From Aquabacterium sp. (lineage in GTDB: Bacteria; Pseudomonadota; Gammaproteobacteria; Burkholderiales; Burkholderiaceae_C), in NCBI RefSeq assembly GCF_016234775.1, contig NZ_JACRAH010000027.1, positions 1-64,000 on the forward strand: a DNA stretch of 64,000 nt, in the 5' to 3' direction. A program made the translations under genes and the position numbers. Each line of letters opens with the position of its first letter. The first letter of the stretch is position 1. Positions 52,165-62,241 of this stretch are shown here, one piece after another. The notes beneath the pieces are model-generated. The model had not been told where the DNA came from. It did no database searches and saw only the letters and a list, made by a program, of their open reading frames with translations.

Positions 52165-55100
52165 TCAGGCGGCGTGGGCCATGCCCAGCGCGGCTTCCAT
52201 GTCCACCGCCACGATGCGGGACACGCCCTGCTCCTGCATGGTCACGCCAATCAGTTGCTCGGCCATCTCCATCGCGATCTTGTTGTGAGAGATGAACAGG
52301 AACTGCGTGCCGCTGGACATGCTCTTGACCAGTCGGGCGTAGCGCTCGGTGTTGGCGTCGTCCAGCGGCGCGTCCACTTCGTCGAGCAGGCAGAACGGGG
52401 CGGGGTTGAGTTGGAAGATGGCGAACACCAGCGCGATCGCGGTCAGGGCCTTTTCGCCACCGGACAGCAGGTGAATCGTGCTGTTTTTCTTGCCGGGTGG
52501 CTGGGCCATGACCTGCACGCCAGCGTCCAGGATTTCGTCGCCCGTCATGACGAGCTTGGCGGTGCCGCCCCCAAACAGATTGGGGAACATGCGGCCAAAG
52601 TGCTCGTTGACGGTGTTGAAGGTGGCACCCAGCAGATCGCGTGTTTCCAGGTCGATCTTGTGGATGGCGTCTTCCAGGGTGTGGATGGCGTCCATCAGGT
52701 CGGCCATCTGCGAATCCAGGAAGCCCTTGCGCTCACGGGCTGCGGTCAGTTCATCGAGCGCGGCCAGGTTGACGGCGCCCAGGGCATTGATGTCACGCTG
52801 GATGCGGTCGATCTCGGTTTGCAGGCCGTAGAGCTTGACGCCATCGCGCTCGATCACTTCAGCCAGGGCTTCGAGATTGACCTCGGCGGCCGTCAGTTGC
52901 TCCAGGAACTGCGCGCCACCCAGTGTGGCGGCCTGCAGCTCCAGTTGCAGCTTGGTGATCTCGTCACGCAAGGGCTGCAGGCTGCGCTCGAACGACATGC
53001 GCTGCTCATCGGCCCGGCGCAGTTGGGCAGACAGGTCTTCGTAGCGATTGCGGGTCTGCAGCAGCAGGCCTTCTTTTTCCAGCTTGACGGCCAGCGCGTC
53101 GTCCAGACCGGTCTGCGAGGTGGACTCGCTCAGGCGCGCATGCTCTTCGTGCAATTGCGCCGCCGAGGCTTCGTTGGTCTGGATCTGCTGGGCGGCGGTC
53201 TCGATGCCGCGTTGCAACTCGCCACGGCGAGCCGCCATGGAGCGGGCACTGAACTGGGCCTCCTGGGCCTGACGCTCCAGGGCACGTGATTGCTCACGCG
53301 CCTGGTTGAGCTTGCGCTCGGCTTCGATCACGGCTTCTTCAAGCTGGGCGTGCTTTTCCTGGGCATCGGCCAGGCTCAAGTCCAGCTCTTCAAAGCGGGC
53401 TTCACCCATGGCACGGCGTTCCTGCAGATCACCCAGTTGCGCATCGATCTCGGCCAGTTCCTCTTCGATCTGGCTGCGGCGCGTGTTGGTCTGCTCGGCC
53501 TGCTGTGTCAGGCGCAGCACTTCCACCTGCAACTGGTGCGTGCGCTGCTGGATTTCGCTGGTGTCACGGCGGGCCGTGGCCAGGCGTTGAGCGGCATCGG
53601 TGTAAGCGGCTTCGGCGCGGATCAGGCTGGCGCGAGCGTCTTCGGCGATCAGCGACTGCGCACGAAGCTGTTTTTCCAGATTTTCGATCTCTTGCGCACG
53701 CGCCAGCATGCCGGCCTGCTCGGAGTCAGGCGCATAGAAGCTCACGGCGAACTGGCTGACCATGTGGCCAGCCCTGGTCATGATGACCTCGCCATGCGTG
53801 AGCTTGCTGCGGTTGGCCAGCGCTTCTTCCAGATTGCCTGCGGTGTAGACGCCTTCGAGCCAATCGTTCATCAAGGCCTTGAGACCCTGATCGTTGAGGC
53901 GCATCAGATCGGACAGGCGCGGCAGCGTGTGATGCGTGTTCTGGATGCCGGGCTGAGGCAGGCTGTAGAAGGCCAGCTTGGCGGGCGGTGCGTCGTTTTC
54001 AAACGCACGCACCGTTTCCACGCGGCCCACCTCCAGTGCGGACAAACGCTCGCGCAGCGCCGATTCCAGCGCGTTTTCCCAACCAGTTTCAATGTGAACG
54101 CGGGTCCACAAGCCTTGCAGGCTTTCCAGGCCGTGCTTGGCCAGCCAGGGCTTGAGCTTGCCTTCGGTCTGCACCTTCTCCTGCAAGGCGCGCAGGGCAT
54201 CCAGTCGGGCGGACAACTCGGCCTGCTTGGCGGCCTGCGTGTTGCTGTCGGCCTGCGCGGCCTTGCGGCCTTCGTCCAGCATGGGCACGGACTCGGTCAG
54301 CTCGCCCAACTGGGCTTCGAACACAGCCAGCTCTTCCTGGCCGATCTCCAGTTGCCGACGCATGTCGATCAGGCGGGCATCGTCCGTGGCGGCCAGGCCC
54401 TGACGCTCGGTGGCCAGACGTTCACGGCGCAGGCTCAACTGGCGCGACTGGTCATCGATGTTGCGCGACTCGGCGGCCAGCAGCTGGATCTGCTGCTGCA
54501 CCTGGCCGGCCACGCCACGTTGCTCGTTGGCGCGCGCGGTAGACGCACGCACAGCGTCTTCGAAACTCGGGATGTTGCCCGCCAGCTCTTCAGCCTGGGC
54601 CGCCATGATCTCGGCCTGTTCTTCGGCGGCCAGCATTTTCTCGGCCAGCTCTTCCAGCTCGAACTCGGCTGAGGCGCGGCGCTCGGCCCACTGGTCGTTC
54701 TGGCCCTTCAGTTCGGCCAGGCGTTGTTCCACGCGCTGGCGTCCTTCCACCACATAGCGGATGCGCTCTTCCAGGCGGCTGACTTCCAGATTGGCCTCTG
54801 CCAGCACACCTTGTGCCGTATGAAGTTCATCGCTGGCAGCGTAGTGATCCTGGCGCACATGCTCCAGCTCGGCCTCCACCGCACGCAGCTCGGCCATGCG
54901 GCCTTCCAGCGCATTGGTGGCCTCCAGCACAGCCTGCTTGATGCGCGTTTCCTCGGTGGCGGCATCGCGGTGCTTGAGGAACCACAGTTGATGCAGCTTG
55001 AGCGTGCCCTGCTCTTGCAGGCCGTGATAACGCGTGGCCACCTCGGCTTGTTTTTCCAGCTTGTCGAGGTTGTTGTTCAGCTCGCGCAGGATGTCTTCCA

Positions 55101-55680
55101 CGCGGGTGAGGTTCTCGCGCGTGTCCTTCAGGCGGTTCTCGGTCTCGCGGCGGCGCTCCTTGTACTTGGAGACGCCGGCGGCTTCTTCGAGGAACAGGCG
55201 CATCTCTTCCGGCTTGGATTCGATGATGCGGCTGATGGTGCCCTGCCCGATGATGGCGTAGGCGCGCGGGCCCAGGCCGGTGCCCAGGAACACGTCCTGC
55301 ACATCGCGACGGCGCACGGGCTGGTTGTTGATGAAGTAGCTGGAGTTGCCATCGCGCGTCAGCACGCGCTTGACCGCGATCTCGGCGAACTGGTTCCACT
55401 GGCCGCCCGCACGGGCGTCTTCATTGCTGAACACCAGCTCCACGCTGGAGCGGCTGGCGGGCTTGCGGTTGCCGGAGCCGTTGAAGATCACGTCCTGCAT
55501 GGATTCGCCACGCAGCTCGGACGCCTTGGACTCGCCCAGCACCCAGCGCACCGCATCCATGATGTTGGATTTGCCACAACCGTTGGGCCCCACCACCCCG
55601 ACCAGTTGGCCCGGCAGGTGGAAGTGCGTAGGTTCAGCGAATGACTTGAAGCCAGACAGCTTGATCGAATTCAGTCGCAT
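52165..55680 (-). CDS. smc: Chromosome segregation protein SMC
   Basis: 1171-residue condensin ATPase. Walker A GPNGCGKSN is near residue 31; two long coiled-coil arms flank a hinge (about residues 500-660, LWTRVHIETGWENALESALR onward); the C-terminal head has signature LSGGEKALTAIAL and Walker B FCLLDEVDAPLDDAN, near residues 1070-1110. It is first in smc-zipA-ligA-def and divergent from queF. Confidence 0.97.
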   Translation of the reverse strand: MRLNSIKLSGFKSFAEPTHFHLPGQLVGVVGPNGCGKSNIMDAVRWVLGESKASELRGESMQDVIFNGSGNRKPASRSSVELVFSNEDARAGGQWNQFAEIAVKRVLTRDGNSSYFINNQPVRRRDVQDVFLGTGLGPRAYAIIGQGTISRIIESKPEEMRLFLEEAAGVSKYKERRRETENRLKDTRENLTRVEDILRELNNNLDKLEKQAEVATRYHGLQEQGTLKLHQLWFLKHRDAATEETRIKQAVLEATNALEGRMAELRAVEAELEHVRQDHYAASDELHTAQGVLAEANLEVSRLEERIRYVVEGRQRVEQRLAELKGQNDQWAERRASAEFELEELAEKMLAAEEQAEIMAAQAEELAGNIPSFEDAVRASTARANEQRGVAGQVQQQIQLLAAESRNIDDQSRQLSLRRERLATERQGLAATDDARLIDMRRQLEIGQEELAVFEAQLGELTESVPMLDEGRKAAQADSNTQAAKQAELSARLDALRALQEKVQTEGKLKPWLAKHGLESLQGLWTRVHIETGWENALESALRERLSALEVGRVETVRAFENDAPPAKLAFYSLPQPGIQNTHHTLPRLSDLMRLNDQGLKALMNDWLEGVYTAGNLEEALANRSKLTHGEVIMTRAGHMVSQFAVSFYAPDSEQAGMLARAQEIENLEKQLRAQSLIAEDARASLIRAEAAYTDAAQRLATARRDTSEIQQRTHQLQVEVLRLTQQAEQTNTRRSQIEEELAEIDAQLGDLQERRAMGEARFEELDLSLADAQEKHAQLEEAVIEAERKLNQAREQSRALERQAQEAQFSARSMAARRGELQRGIETAAQQIQTNEASAAQLHEEHARLSESTSQTGLDDALAVKLEKEGLLLQTRNRYEDLSAQLRRADEQRMSFERSLQPLRDEITKLQLELQAATLGGAQFLEQLTAAEVNLEALAEVIERDGVKLYGLQTEIDRIQRDINALGAVNLAALDELTAARERKGFLDSQMADLMDAIHTLEDAIHKIDLETRDLLGATFNTVNEHFGRMFPNLFGGGTAKLVMTGDEILDAGVQVMAQPPGKKNSTIHLLSGGEKALTAIALVFAIFQLNPAPFCLLDEVDAPLDDANTERYARLVKSMSSGTQFLFISHNKIAMEMAEQLIGVTMQEQGVSRIVAVDMEAALGMAHAA

Positions 55681-55830
55681 GCTTGGTGTCGGCCCGGGAC
55701 TCGCGCCTCCGAAAAACCCGCTAAGTCATTGATTTGTTTGACAAAACCTGTTCGAAGACAGGCCAGAATCAACCAAAGATGATAGCATTGCACTTTTGCC
55801 GATTCCCCCTTTAACGATAAGTAGTCCGCC

Positions 55831-56373
55831 ATGGCCAAGAAAGCCCCCGCCACCAGCGCCACCGAAGTCAAGCCCAACGCCAAGACCAAGGCGCCTGCCA
55901 AGACCGGCAAGCCAGCCGACTTGAAGGTGGGCGCACGCGCCAAGCCGGCCACACCGCCCTCGGCGCCTTCGCGCGAGTTGGACGTGTTCCCCAATCCGGC
56001 ACCCCAGCGCGACTACGTCATCCAGTTCCAGGTGCCCGAGTTCACCTGCTTCTGCCCGTTGACCGGCCAGCCCGATTTCGCACACTTCACGATCGACTGC
56101 ATCGCCGACAAGCTGTGCATCGAGCTCAAGAGCCTGAAGATGTACATGTGGAGCTACCGCAACGACGGCGCCTTCCATGAAAAAGTCACCAACGACATCC
56201 TGACCGACATCGTGAAGGCCATCGACCCGCGCTACGTGCGCATCACCGCCAAGTGGTATGTGCGTGGCGGCATCTACACCAACGTGGTCGTGGAGCACCG
56301 CAAGAAGGGCTGGAAGCCCGCCCCCAAGGTGGACCTGCCCCAGCACAACGCTGAAACCGGCCTGCTGGGCTGA
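55831..56373 (+). CDS. queF: NADPH-dependent 7-cyano-7-deazaguanine reductase QueF (short form)
   Basis: 180-residue enzyme reducing preQ0 to preQ1 in queuosine synthesis. The T-fold domain has the catalytic Cys in EFTCFCPLTGQPDFAHFTID and the substrate site ELKSLKMYMWSYRNDGAFHE. It is the single-domain (YkvM) form, extended by about 47 N-terminal residues rich in Ala, Lys, Pro and Thr with no recognisable fold; the upstream ATG at 55831 is the only in-frame one that precedes the core. Divergent from smc. Confidence 0.93.
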   Translation: MAKKAPATSATEVKPNAKTKAPAKTGKPADLKVGARAKPATPPSAPSRELDVFPNPAPQRDYVIQFQVPEFTCFCPLTGQPDFAHFTIDCIADKLCIELKSLKMYMWSYRNDGAFHEKVTNDILTDIVKAIDPRYVRITAKWYVRGGIYTNVVVEHRKKGWKPAPKVDLPQHNAETGLLG

Positions 56374-56410
56374 TTCAGCCCGCTGACCGCCACGCCACCA
56401 TGACCATGTG

Positions 56411-57067
56411 ATGGGCACCCTGCCCGCCTGGCTGGATTGGGCCCTGCTGATAGCGGCCCTCGGTGTTGCTTTGCTGTTCAAGCCCTGGCTCCCGCTGAGG
56501 CATGCCCCCCTGCAGAGCCCCTGGATGGGCGCGATGGTGCTGCTGCCCTGCGTCTGGTGGACACAGCACCTCTTGCCCAACGGCCTGGCCCTGCATGTCA
56601 CCGGCGCCTGCCTGCTGGTGCTCATGTTTGGCTGGCCCCTCGCCATCTGGAGCTTGCTGCCCATCGCCCTTGTTGCCAAACTGATTGAGGCACGTGCCTG
56701 GCCTGACGCCGACGCACTGGTCACCCACATCGTCTGGCTGGGCGTGATTCCCTCCACGCTCGCCCTGATGTTGGGCCTGGCAGTGCGGCGCTGGATGCCC
56801 CAACACCTGTTTGTCTACATCCTGGGGCGAGGGTTCGTGGTCACCGCTCTGGCCGTCACGCTCACGGGCTACTTCGCCATCTTCGCTCAGCACAAACCTG
56901 ATGCCCTGTCGACCGAGGATTGGATGCTGGCCAACTGGTTGCTTGGATGGGGCGAGGCCATCAGCACGGGCATGATCACGGCCATTTTCGTGGCATTCAA
57001 GCCTGAGTGGATGTTGACCTATTCCGACAAGCGCTACCTGCCGGGCGCAGCCGGCAAACACCCATGA
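56411..57067 (+). CDS. CbiM-like integral membrane protein
   Basis: 218-residue inner-membrane protein with about six or seven hydrophobic segments. The end, GMITAIFVAFKPEWMLTYSDKRYL, recalls proteins annotated as energy-coupling-factor permeases of the CbiM family in other proteobacteria. No ECF ATPase or CbiQ partner gene lies nearby. It starts 37 bases after queF and overlaps the next gene by four bases, so these genes are probably transcribed together. Substrate unknown. Confidence 0.55.
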   Translation: MGTLPAWLDWALLIAALGVALLFKPWLPLRHAPLQSPWMGAMVLLPCVWWTQHLLPNGLALHVTGACLLVLMFGWPLAIWSLLPIALVAKLIEARAWPDADALVTHIVWLGVIPSTLALMLGLAVRRWMPQHLFVYILGRGFVVTALAVTLTGYFAIFAQHKPDALSTEDWMLANWLLGWGEAISTGMITAIFVAFKPEWMLTYSDKRYLPGAAGKHP

Positions 57068-57669
57068 CGCGATCACTTTGCGCCTCATGGATGGCAGCGC
57101 TGCTGTGCGTGCTGCCCGACTTTGCAGCACACGCCTGCACAACAAGACCTCTGCCTCCTGCTGCACTGCCCGATAGCCTCGAATTGCCAAAGGGTAGCCG
57201 CGTTACCCAAGCCTGGTCCTGCAAGGACAAACTAGGCGAGCAATTGGTGCTGGCGACCCTTTCGACCAACAGTCAGCCCCTGCCCCCGAGCCAATCGGAG
57301 GCAGAACTCACTTTCCTCAAATTCCGCCAGACGCCACTTGGCTGGAAGCGGGACTGGCAAGCCCGTGATTTTTTGCACGACCAGCCTGCCCAACGCACCA
57401 ACGAACTGATCCTGCTGGGTGACTACGACGGTGACGGACAAGCTGACGTTTTTCTCGCTTACGCCATTCCAGGGCTGCCTGCGGAGCCGGACGAAGGCAA
57501 GTTGCTGGTGTTCTACAAAGATCAGAAATACGCCATCCGGGGTGCCGTGGCCCGCACACCCAGCGATTTCGGATCAAGAAAACTCTCCGCCAACTTCCTG
57601 ACGCTGCCTCAAGCCATCCAGACGCAGGCCTTCAGGCTGTGGGACAAGCTCAACAGCCCCCACCATTAG
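57064..57669 (+). CDS. Exported protein with a calcium-loop-like motif
   Basis: 201-residue protein with a signal peptide (LCASWMAALLCVLPDFAAHAC) and a mature part of mixed strands. LLGDYDGDGQADVFLAY is a DxDxDG loop like those of FG-GAP or EF-hand calcium sites. The start at 57064 overlaps the upstream stop (ATGA). I do not recognise the family; the C-terminus is helical (FLTLPQAIQTQAFRLWDKL). Confidence 0.75.
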   Translation: MTRSLCASWMAALLCVLPDFAAHACTTRPLPPAALPDSLELPKGSRVTQAWSCKDKLGEQLVLATLSTNSQPLPPSQSEAELTFLKFRQTPLGWKRDWQARDFLHDQPAQRTNELILLGDYDGDGQADVFLAYAIPGLPAEPDEGKLLVFYKDQKYAIRGAVARTPSDFGSRKLSANFLTLPQAIQTQAFRLWDKLNSPHH

Positions 57670-57731
57670 GGCCATCCAGGGTCAAGCTTTTGCCGCCAGT
57701 GCCGATAGCCCGTTAAACCTGTTGAGCATTG

Positions 57732-58898
57732 ATGAACAAACCTCTCTGGCTGCAAACACTGTCGAACTGGGTGCTGGGTGAAGACCCTCACCTGCGTCGC
57801 CATGTTCTGCTGGTTCTGATTACCCTGCAACCCTATGCCGTGAGTGTGGGCGTCATCCTGCATTCCGAGTATCTGAACCTGTTGCCACATGACATGGCTC
57901 AGGCGCTGATCCAGGCGAGCATCCTGACGTTCCTCGGTGTCTTCGTGTTGGTGCGCTCAGGCTGGTCGCAACGCTTCGCCGACCCTGTGCTGACCTTCCC
58001 TCATGCCCTTGTGACGATTGCCTTGTGCATGGCCGCCTACGCTCAATTGGGTGAAAACCGGGGCAACGTGATGATCCTGATTGCGCAGACGATCGTGTTG
58101 TCCATGTTCAGGCTCAAACCCATACAGGTGCTGATGCTGGGTGTATTCACGGTGCTGACACTGTGTGGCTGTGTCATGTGGATGGCGCTGGACCCATCCG
58201 CCAACTATCCAGCCTCCTCTGGCTGGACGCACTTCCTGGTTGGTGGCTCCACATTGCTGACCCTGTCGCTGATCGGCAAATGGGTGAGCGACATCCGTGT
58301 GCGCATCGGGCGTCAGGCGCGCGAACTGCAGGAAGCGGTGGACACGGTCAAGCAAATGGCCACCAGCGACATGCTCACCGGCGCGCTCAACCGCAGAATG
58401 ATGACGGAGTTGGCAGAAAACGAGCTGCGGCTGATAGAGCGCAGCGGCTCGGCGATGTGCATTGCATTGATCGACATTGATCACTTCAAACATGTCAACG
58501 ATCACTATGGCCACCACGCCGGCGATGCGGTGTTACGCAGCATGGCCCAGCACGCCCAGGGGCAGATCCGGCAGGTTGACAAGTTTGCGCGTTGGGGCGG
58601 CGAAGAATTCCTGGTCATGCTGCCCAGCATCAGCGCGACAGAGGGCATGAACGCCATTGAGCGCCTGCGGATGTCTGTGGCTCAACTGGAAATTCCTGGT
58701 TACCCACAGTTGCACGTGACCTTCTCTGCCGGTGTGGCCCAGGCCAAAGTCGGTGAAGCGCTGGAGCACCTGATCGAACGCGCCGATGAAGCCTTGTATG
58801 AAGCCAAACGACAGGGCCGAAACCGCAGCCTGCTGGCCCAGACAGAGCTGAAATCACCCAGTGCCACCTCGGCCTCATCCAGCGAGGCGATGACATGA
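57732..58898 (+). CDS. Membrane diguanylate cyclase (first of two)
   Basis: 388-residue protein with about six N-terminal hydrophobic segments (about residues 20-195) and a C-terminal GGDEF domain. The active site reads ARWGGEEFLVML, and RQVD five residues before it is an intact inhibitory I-site, so cyclic di-GMP production with feedback control is expected. TSDMLTGALNRRMM marks the domain start. The membrane part is an unclassified sensor. It overlaps the next cyclase gene by four bases. Confidence 0.9.
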   Translation: MNKPLWLQTLSNWVLGEDPHLRRHVLLVLITLQPYAVSVGVILHSEYLNLLPHDMAQALIQASILTFLGVFVLVRSGWSQRFADPVLTFPHALVTIALCMAAYAQLGENRGNVMILIAQTIVLSMFRLKPIQVLMLGVFTVLTLCGCVMWMALDPSANYPASSGWTHFLVGGSTLLTLSLIGKWVSDIRVRIGRQARELQEAVDTVKQMATSDMLTGALNRRMMTELAENELRLIERSGSAMCIALIDIDHFKHVNDHYGHHAGDAVLRSMAQHAQGQIRQVDKFARWGGEEFLVMLPSISATEGMNAIERLRMSVAQLEIPGYPQLHVTFSAGVAQAKVGEALEHLIERADEALYEAKRQGRNRSLLAQTELKSPSATSASSSEAMT

Positions 58899-60058
58899 CA
58901 CAGTTCGTTCCTCCTGTGCAGCCCAGCGACCCCATTGAGGACGCGGTAGGCAAGCTGGTACATACCGTCTTCGGACATGACCGCGCTACACGGGCGCGCA
59001 CCGCAGCCATCTTGCTGTGCGCCATCATGTATGCCATCTGTTGCAGCGCGGCCTACTACGCCGCCGAGATCAACCTGATGCGGCCCTTTGCCCCCAAGCT
59101 GCTGTGGGCAACCAGCATGCCTGCCTACGTGGCGTTTTACGCCTTGGTCCGCTTCGGCAAGACCAGGCACCTCAAGGACCCCACCTTGATGCTGCCGCAA
59201 AACGTGTTCGCACTGTTGGCCATCGCCTTTGCCTACACCGCCGTGGGGCCGCATGACCGTGGCGTGGTACTGGTGCTGATCGCCCTGGTCATGGTGTTTG
59301 GCATGTATACCCACACCCCCAAGCAATCAGTGCAAATCGGCGTGGCAGCCATGTTGCTGCTGGGTTTGAGCATGGGCGTTCTGGCCCATATTGACCCTGA
59401 CTACTACCCGCCAGATCTGGAATTGCTGCGCTTTGAATTGATGCTGGGCACGGTGCCGACGCTGATCTTTTCGGCCTACCAGATTTCGTCATGGCGAAAT
59501 CGCCTGGCCGCCCAGCGCAAGGACCTGAAGATGGCACTGGAGCAAGTGCAGCAGATGGCCACGCATGACGTGCTCACAGGCTTGTACAACCGACGTTTCA
59601 TGCAGGATCGCCTGGAGGACGCCGTCAAGCGATTCGAACGTTATGGCGAGAGATTCACGGTGGTACTGATTGACCTCGACCACTTCAAGCGCGTCAACGA
59701 CCAATATGGCCACAAGGTTGGTGATCAAGCCCTGATGGCATTTGCCAACGCATCCGGCATCGTGCTGCGCGAAACCGACATCATTGCCCGTTGGGGCGGC
59801 GAAGAGTTCATCTTTCTGCTGCCCAATACCGCAGCCGAAAAGGCCCTGGTCGCCCTGGGGCGCCTGCGCCAAGCGCTTTCGACGTGCACAGTATCCGAGA
59901 ACGTACCGCAACTGCGGGTGAAGTTCTCGGCAGGCGTGGCCGTGCACGACTGCGTGACCTCGCTGACGCACACGCTGGAGCGCGCTGACAAGGCTCTGTA
60001 TGAAGCCAAGAGCAACGGCCGCGACCGTGACGTGACCGCACCTGCGGACAAGCCCTGA
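58895..60058 (+). CDS. Membrane diguanylate cyclase (second of two)
   Basis: 387-residue paralogue of the preceding protein, with about six membrane segments then GGDEF (THDVLTGLYNRRFMQ; ARWGGEEFIFLLP; I-site RETD). The ATGA overlap implies translational coupling. Two cyclases with different membrane parts may sense different cues or form a pair. It ends 55 bases before dapC. Confidence 0.9.
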   Translation: MTQFVPPVQPSDPIEDAVGKLVHTVFGHDRATRARTAAILLCAIMYAICCSAAYYAAEINLMRPFAPKLLWATSMPAYVAFYALVRFGKTRHLKDPTLMLPQNVFALLAIAFAYTAVGPHDRGVVLVLIALVMVFGMYTHTPKQSVQIGVAAMLLLGLSMGVLAHIDPDYYPPDLELLRFELMLGTVPTLIFSAYQISSWRNRLAAQRKDLKMALEQVQQMATHDVLTGLYNRRFMQDRLEDAVKRFERYGERFTVVLIDLDHFKRVNDQYGHKVGDQALMAFANASGIVLRETDIIARWGGEEFIFLLPNTAAEKALVALGRLRQALSTCTVSENVPQLRVKFSAGVAVHDCVTSLTHTLERADKALYEAKSNGRDRDVTAPADKP

Positions 60059-60113
60059 CACCGTCTTGCCCCTGTTACCGCAGCAAAGCGCCCGCGCCTG
60101 GGATAATCGCGGG

Positions 60114-61343
60114 ATGAACCCATTGCTGAAGAAACTCCAGCCCTACCCCTTCGAGCGCCTGCGTGGCCTCACGGCTGGCGTCACCCCCAACCCCGCTTAC
60201 CGTGCCATCAGCCTGGGCATTGGCGAGCCCAAGCACCCCACCCCGGCCTTCATCAAGGAAGCCCTGACGGCTGCCCTGGATGGCCTGGCCAGCTACCCCG
60301 CCACAGCCGGCGAGCCCGCCTTGCGCGAGGCTTGCGCCGCCTGGGTCGAGCGCCGCTACGGCCTGAAACTCGATGCCGCCACACAGATCCTGCCGGTGAA
60401 CGGCTCGCGAGAGGCCCTGTTTGCCCTGGCGCAGGCCGTGATCGACCCGACCCAGCATCAGGATGCCGGTGGCCCAGCCGTGGTCTGCCCCAATCCCTTC
60501 TATCAGATCTACGAAGGCGCTGCCCTGTTGGCAGGCGCCCGCGTGGTGTTTGCCAACTCGGATCCGGCCCGTAACTTTGCGGCGGATTGGTCGTCCATCC
60601 CGGAATCGACGTGGGCGACCACGCAATTGCTGTTCGTGTGCTCACCCGGCAACCCGACCGGCGCCGTCATGCCCTTGAGCGAATGGCAACGCCTGTTCGA
60701 ACTGAGCGACCGCTACGGTTTCGTGATCGCCTCGGACGAGTGCTACTCGGAGATTTACTTCCGTGAAGGAGCGGATGCGGCGCCCCTGGGTGGCCTCGAA
60801 GCCGCCGTCAAGCTCGGCCGCACCGACTTCAAGAACCTGATCGCCTTGACCAGCCTTTCAAAACGCTCCAACGTGCCGGGACTGCGCTCCGGCTTCGTCA
60901 TGGGCGACGCGGCCATCATGAAGGCCTTCCTGCTGTATCGCACCTACCACGGCAGCGCCATGAGCCCGGCCGTGCAGCGCGCCAGCGTGGCCGCCTGGAA
61001 CGATGAAGCCCACGTGGTGGAAAACCGCGCCCTGTACCGCCAGAAATTCGAGCAGGTCACCCCCATCCTGGCCTCCGTGATGGACGTGGCCCTGCCCGAT
61101 GCCAGCTTCTACCTGTGGGCCAAGGTGCCCGCACACATTTGCGGCGGCAGCGACGAAACATTCACCCGCGAGCTGCTGGCTCAATACAATGTGGCCGTTT
61201 TGCCTGGCAGTTACCTGGCGCGCGAAGCCAACGGTGTGAACCCAGGCCAGGGCCGCGTCCGCATGGCGCTCGTGGCCGGTGTCGACGAATGCGTCGAAGC
61301 CGCCCAGCGCATCAAGGCCTTCATTGAATCCCAATCTGTTTGA
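60114..61343 (+). CDS. dapC: Succinyldiaminopimelate transaminase DapC
   Basis: 409-residue class I aminotransferase acting in lysine and peptidoglycan precursor synthesis. The N-terminus (LKKLQPYPFERLRGLTAGV and LGIGEPKHPTP) is typical of DapC; SPGNPTGAVMP is the substrate loop, and the PLP lysine is in TSLSKRSNVPGLRSGFV. The start at 60114 follows CGGGATG; an in-frame start at 60066 overlaps the upstream region. Context with dapD and dapE supports the call. Confidence 0.93.
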   Translation: MNPLLKKLQPYPFERLRGLTAGVTPNPAYRAISLGIGEPKHPTPAFIKEALTAALDGLASYPATAGEPALREACAAWVERRYGLKLDAATQILPVNGSREALFALAQAVIDPTQHQDAGGPAVVCPNPFYQIYEGAALLAGARVVFANSDPARNFAADWSSIPESTWATTQLLFVCSPGNPTGAVMPLSEWQRLFELSDRYGFVIASDECYSEIYFREGADAAPLGGLEAAVKLGRTDFKNLIALTSLSKRSNVPGLRSGFVMGDAAIMKAFLLYRTYHGSAMSPAVQRASVAAWNDEAHVVENRALYRQKFEQVTPILASVMDVALPDASFYLWAKVPAHICGGSDETFTRELLAQYNVAVLPGSYLAREANGVNPGQGRVRMALVAGVDECVEAAQRIKAFIESQSV

Positions 61344-61358
61344 ATCTGAGAGAAGAAC

Positions 61359-62183
61359 ATGACCCAAGCTCTGCAAACCGTCATCGACAACGCCTGGGAA
61401 CAGCGCACTTCGCTGTCCGCCGCCAGCGCCCCCGCTGAAATCCGCGACGCCGTCAACCACATCATCGACGCCCTGGACGGCGGCAAGCTGCGCGTGGCCG
61501 AGAAGATCGACGGCGACTGGGTGACCCACCAGTGGATCAAGAAGGCCGTGCTGCTGTCCTTCCGTCTGAACGACAACGTGCCCATGGGCGACGGCCCGCT
61601 GCAGTTTTACGACAAGGTTCCAACGAAGTACGCCGGCTGGAGCGAAGAGCAATTGCGCGCTTCCGGCGTGCGCGTGGTGCCTCCTGCTGTGGCCCGTCGT
61701 GGCAGCTTCCAGGCCAAGAATGTGATCCTGATGCCTTCCTACGTGAACATCGGCGCCTACGTCGATGAAGGCTCCATGGTGGACACCTGGGCTACGGTTG
61801 GTTCGTGCGCCCAGATCGGCAAGAACGTCCACCTGTCCGGCGGCGTCGGCATCGGCGGTGTGCTGGAACCCCTGCAAGCCAACCCCACCATCATCGAAGA
61901 CAACTGCTTCATCGGCGCCCGCTCGGAAGTGGTCGAAGGCGTGATCGTGGAAGAGAACTCGGTGATCTCGATGGGCGTGTACATCGGTCAGTCCACCAAG
62001 ATCTATGACCGCGCCACGGGCGAAGTCAGCTATGGCCGCATCCCCGCCGGCTCCGTGGTCGTGTCGGGCAACCTGCCCTCGGCTGACGGCAAGTACTCGC
62101 TGTACTGCGCCGTGATCGTCAAGCGCGTGGACGCCCAGACCCGCTCCAAGACCAGCATCAACGACCTGCTGCGCGGCGCCTGA
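61359..62183 (+). CDS. dapD: Tetrahydrodipicolinate N-succinyltransferase DapD
   Basis: 274-residue trimeric acyltransferase of the lysine/diaminopimelate pathway. It has left-handed beta-helix hexapeptide repeats ([55 protein letters not shown]) and the N-terminal domain with REDUCED similarity to other acyltransferases. It lies 15 bases after dapC, with an AGAGAAG ribosome binding site. Confidence 0.97.
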   Translation: MTQALQTVIDNAWEQRTSLSAASAPAEIRDAVNHIIDALDGGKLRVAEKIDGDWVTHQWIKKAVLLSFRLNDNVPMGDGPLQFYDKVPTKYAGWSEEQLRASGVRVVPPAVARRGSFQAKNVILMPSYVNIGAYVDEGSMVDTWATVGSCAQIGKNVHLSGGVGIGGVLEPLQANPTIIEDNCFIGARSEVVEGVIVEENSVISMGVYIGQSTKIYDRATGEVSYGRIPAGSVVVSGNLPSADGKYSLYCAVIVKRVDAQTRSKTSINDLLRGA

Positions 62184-62241
62184 TCGGCCTGCCGGTCTGA
62201 TCCTTCCTGCATCTGAGAACTGATTCAAACGGGAGAACTTG

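Noticed and set aside
55681..55830. preQ1 riboswitch before queF
   Set aside because: I could not find the short pseudoknot with a C-rich loop and A-rich tail; the region looks like a plain divergent promoter region.
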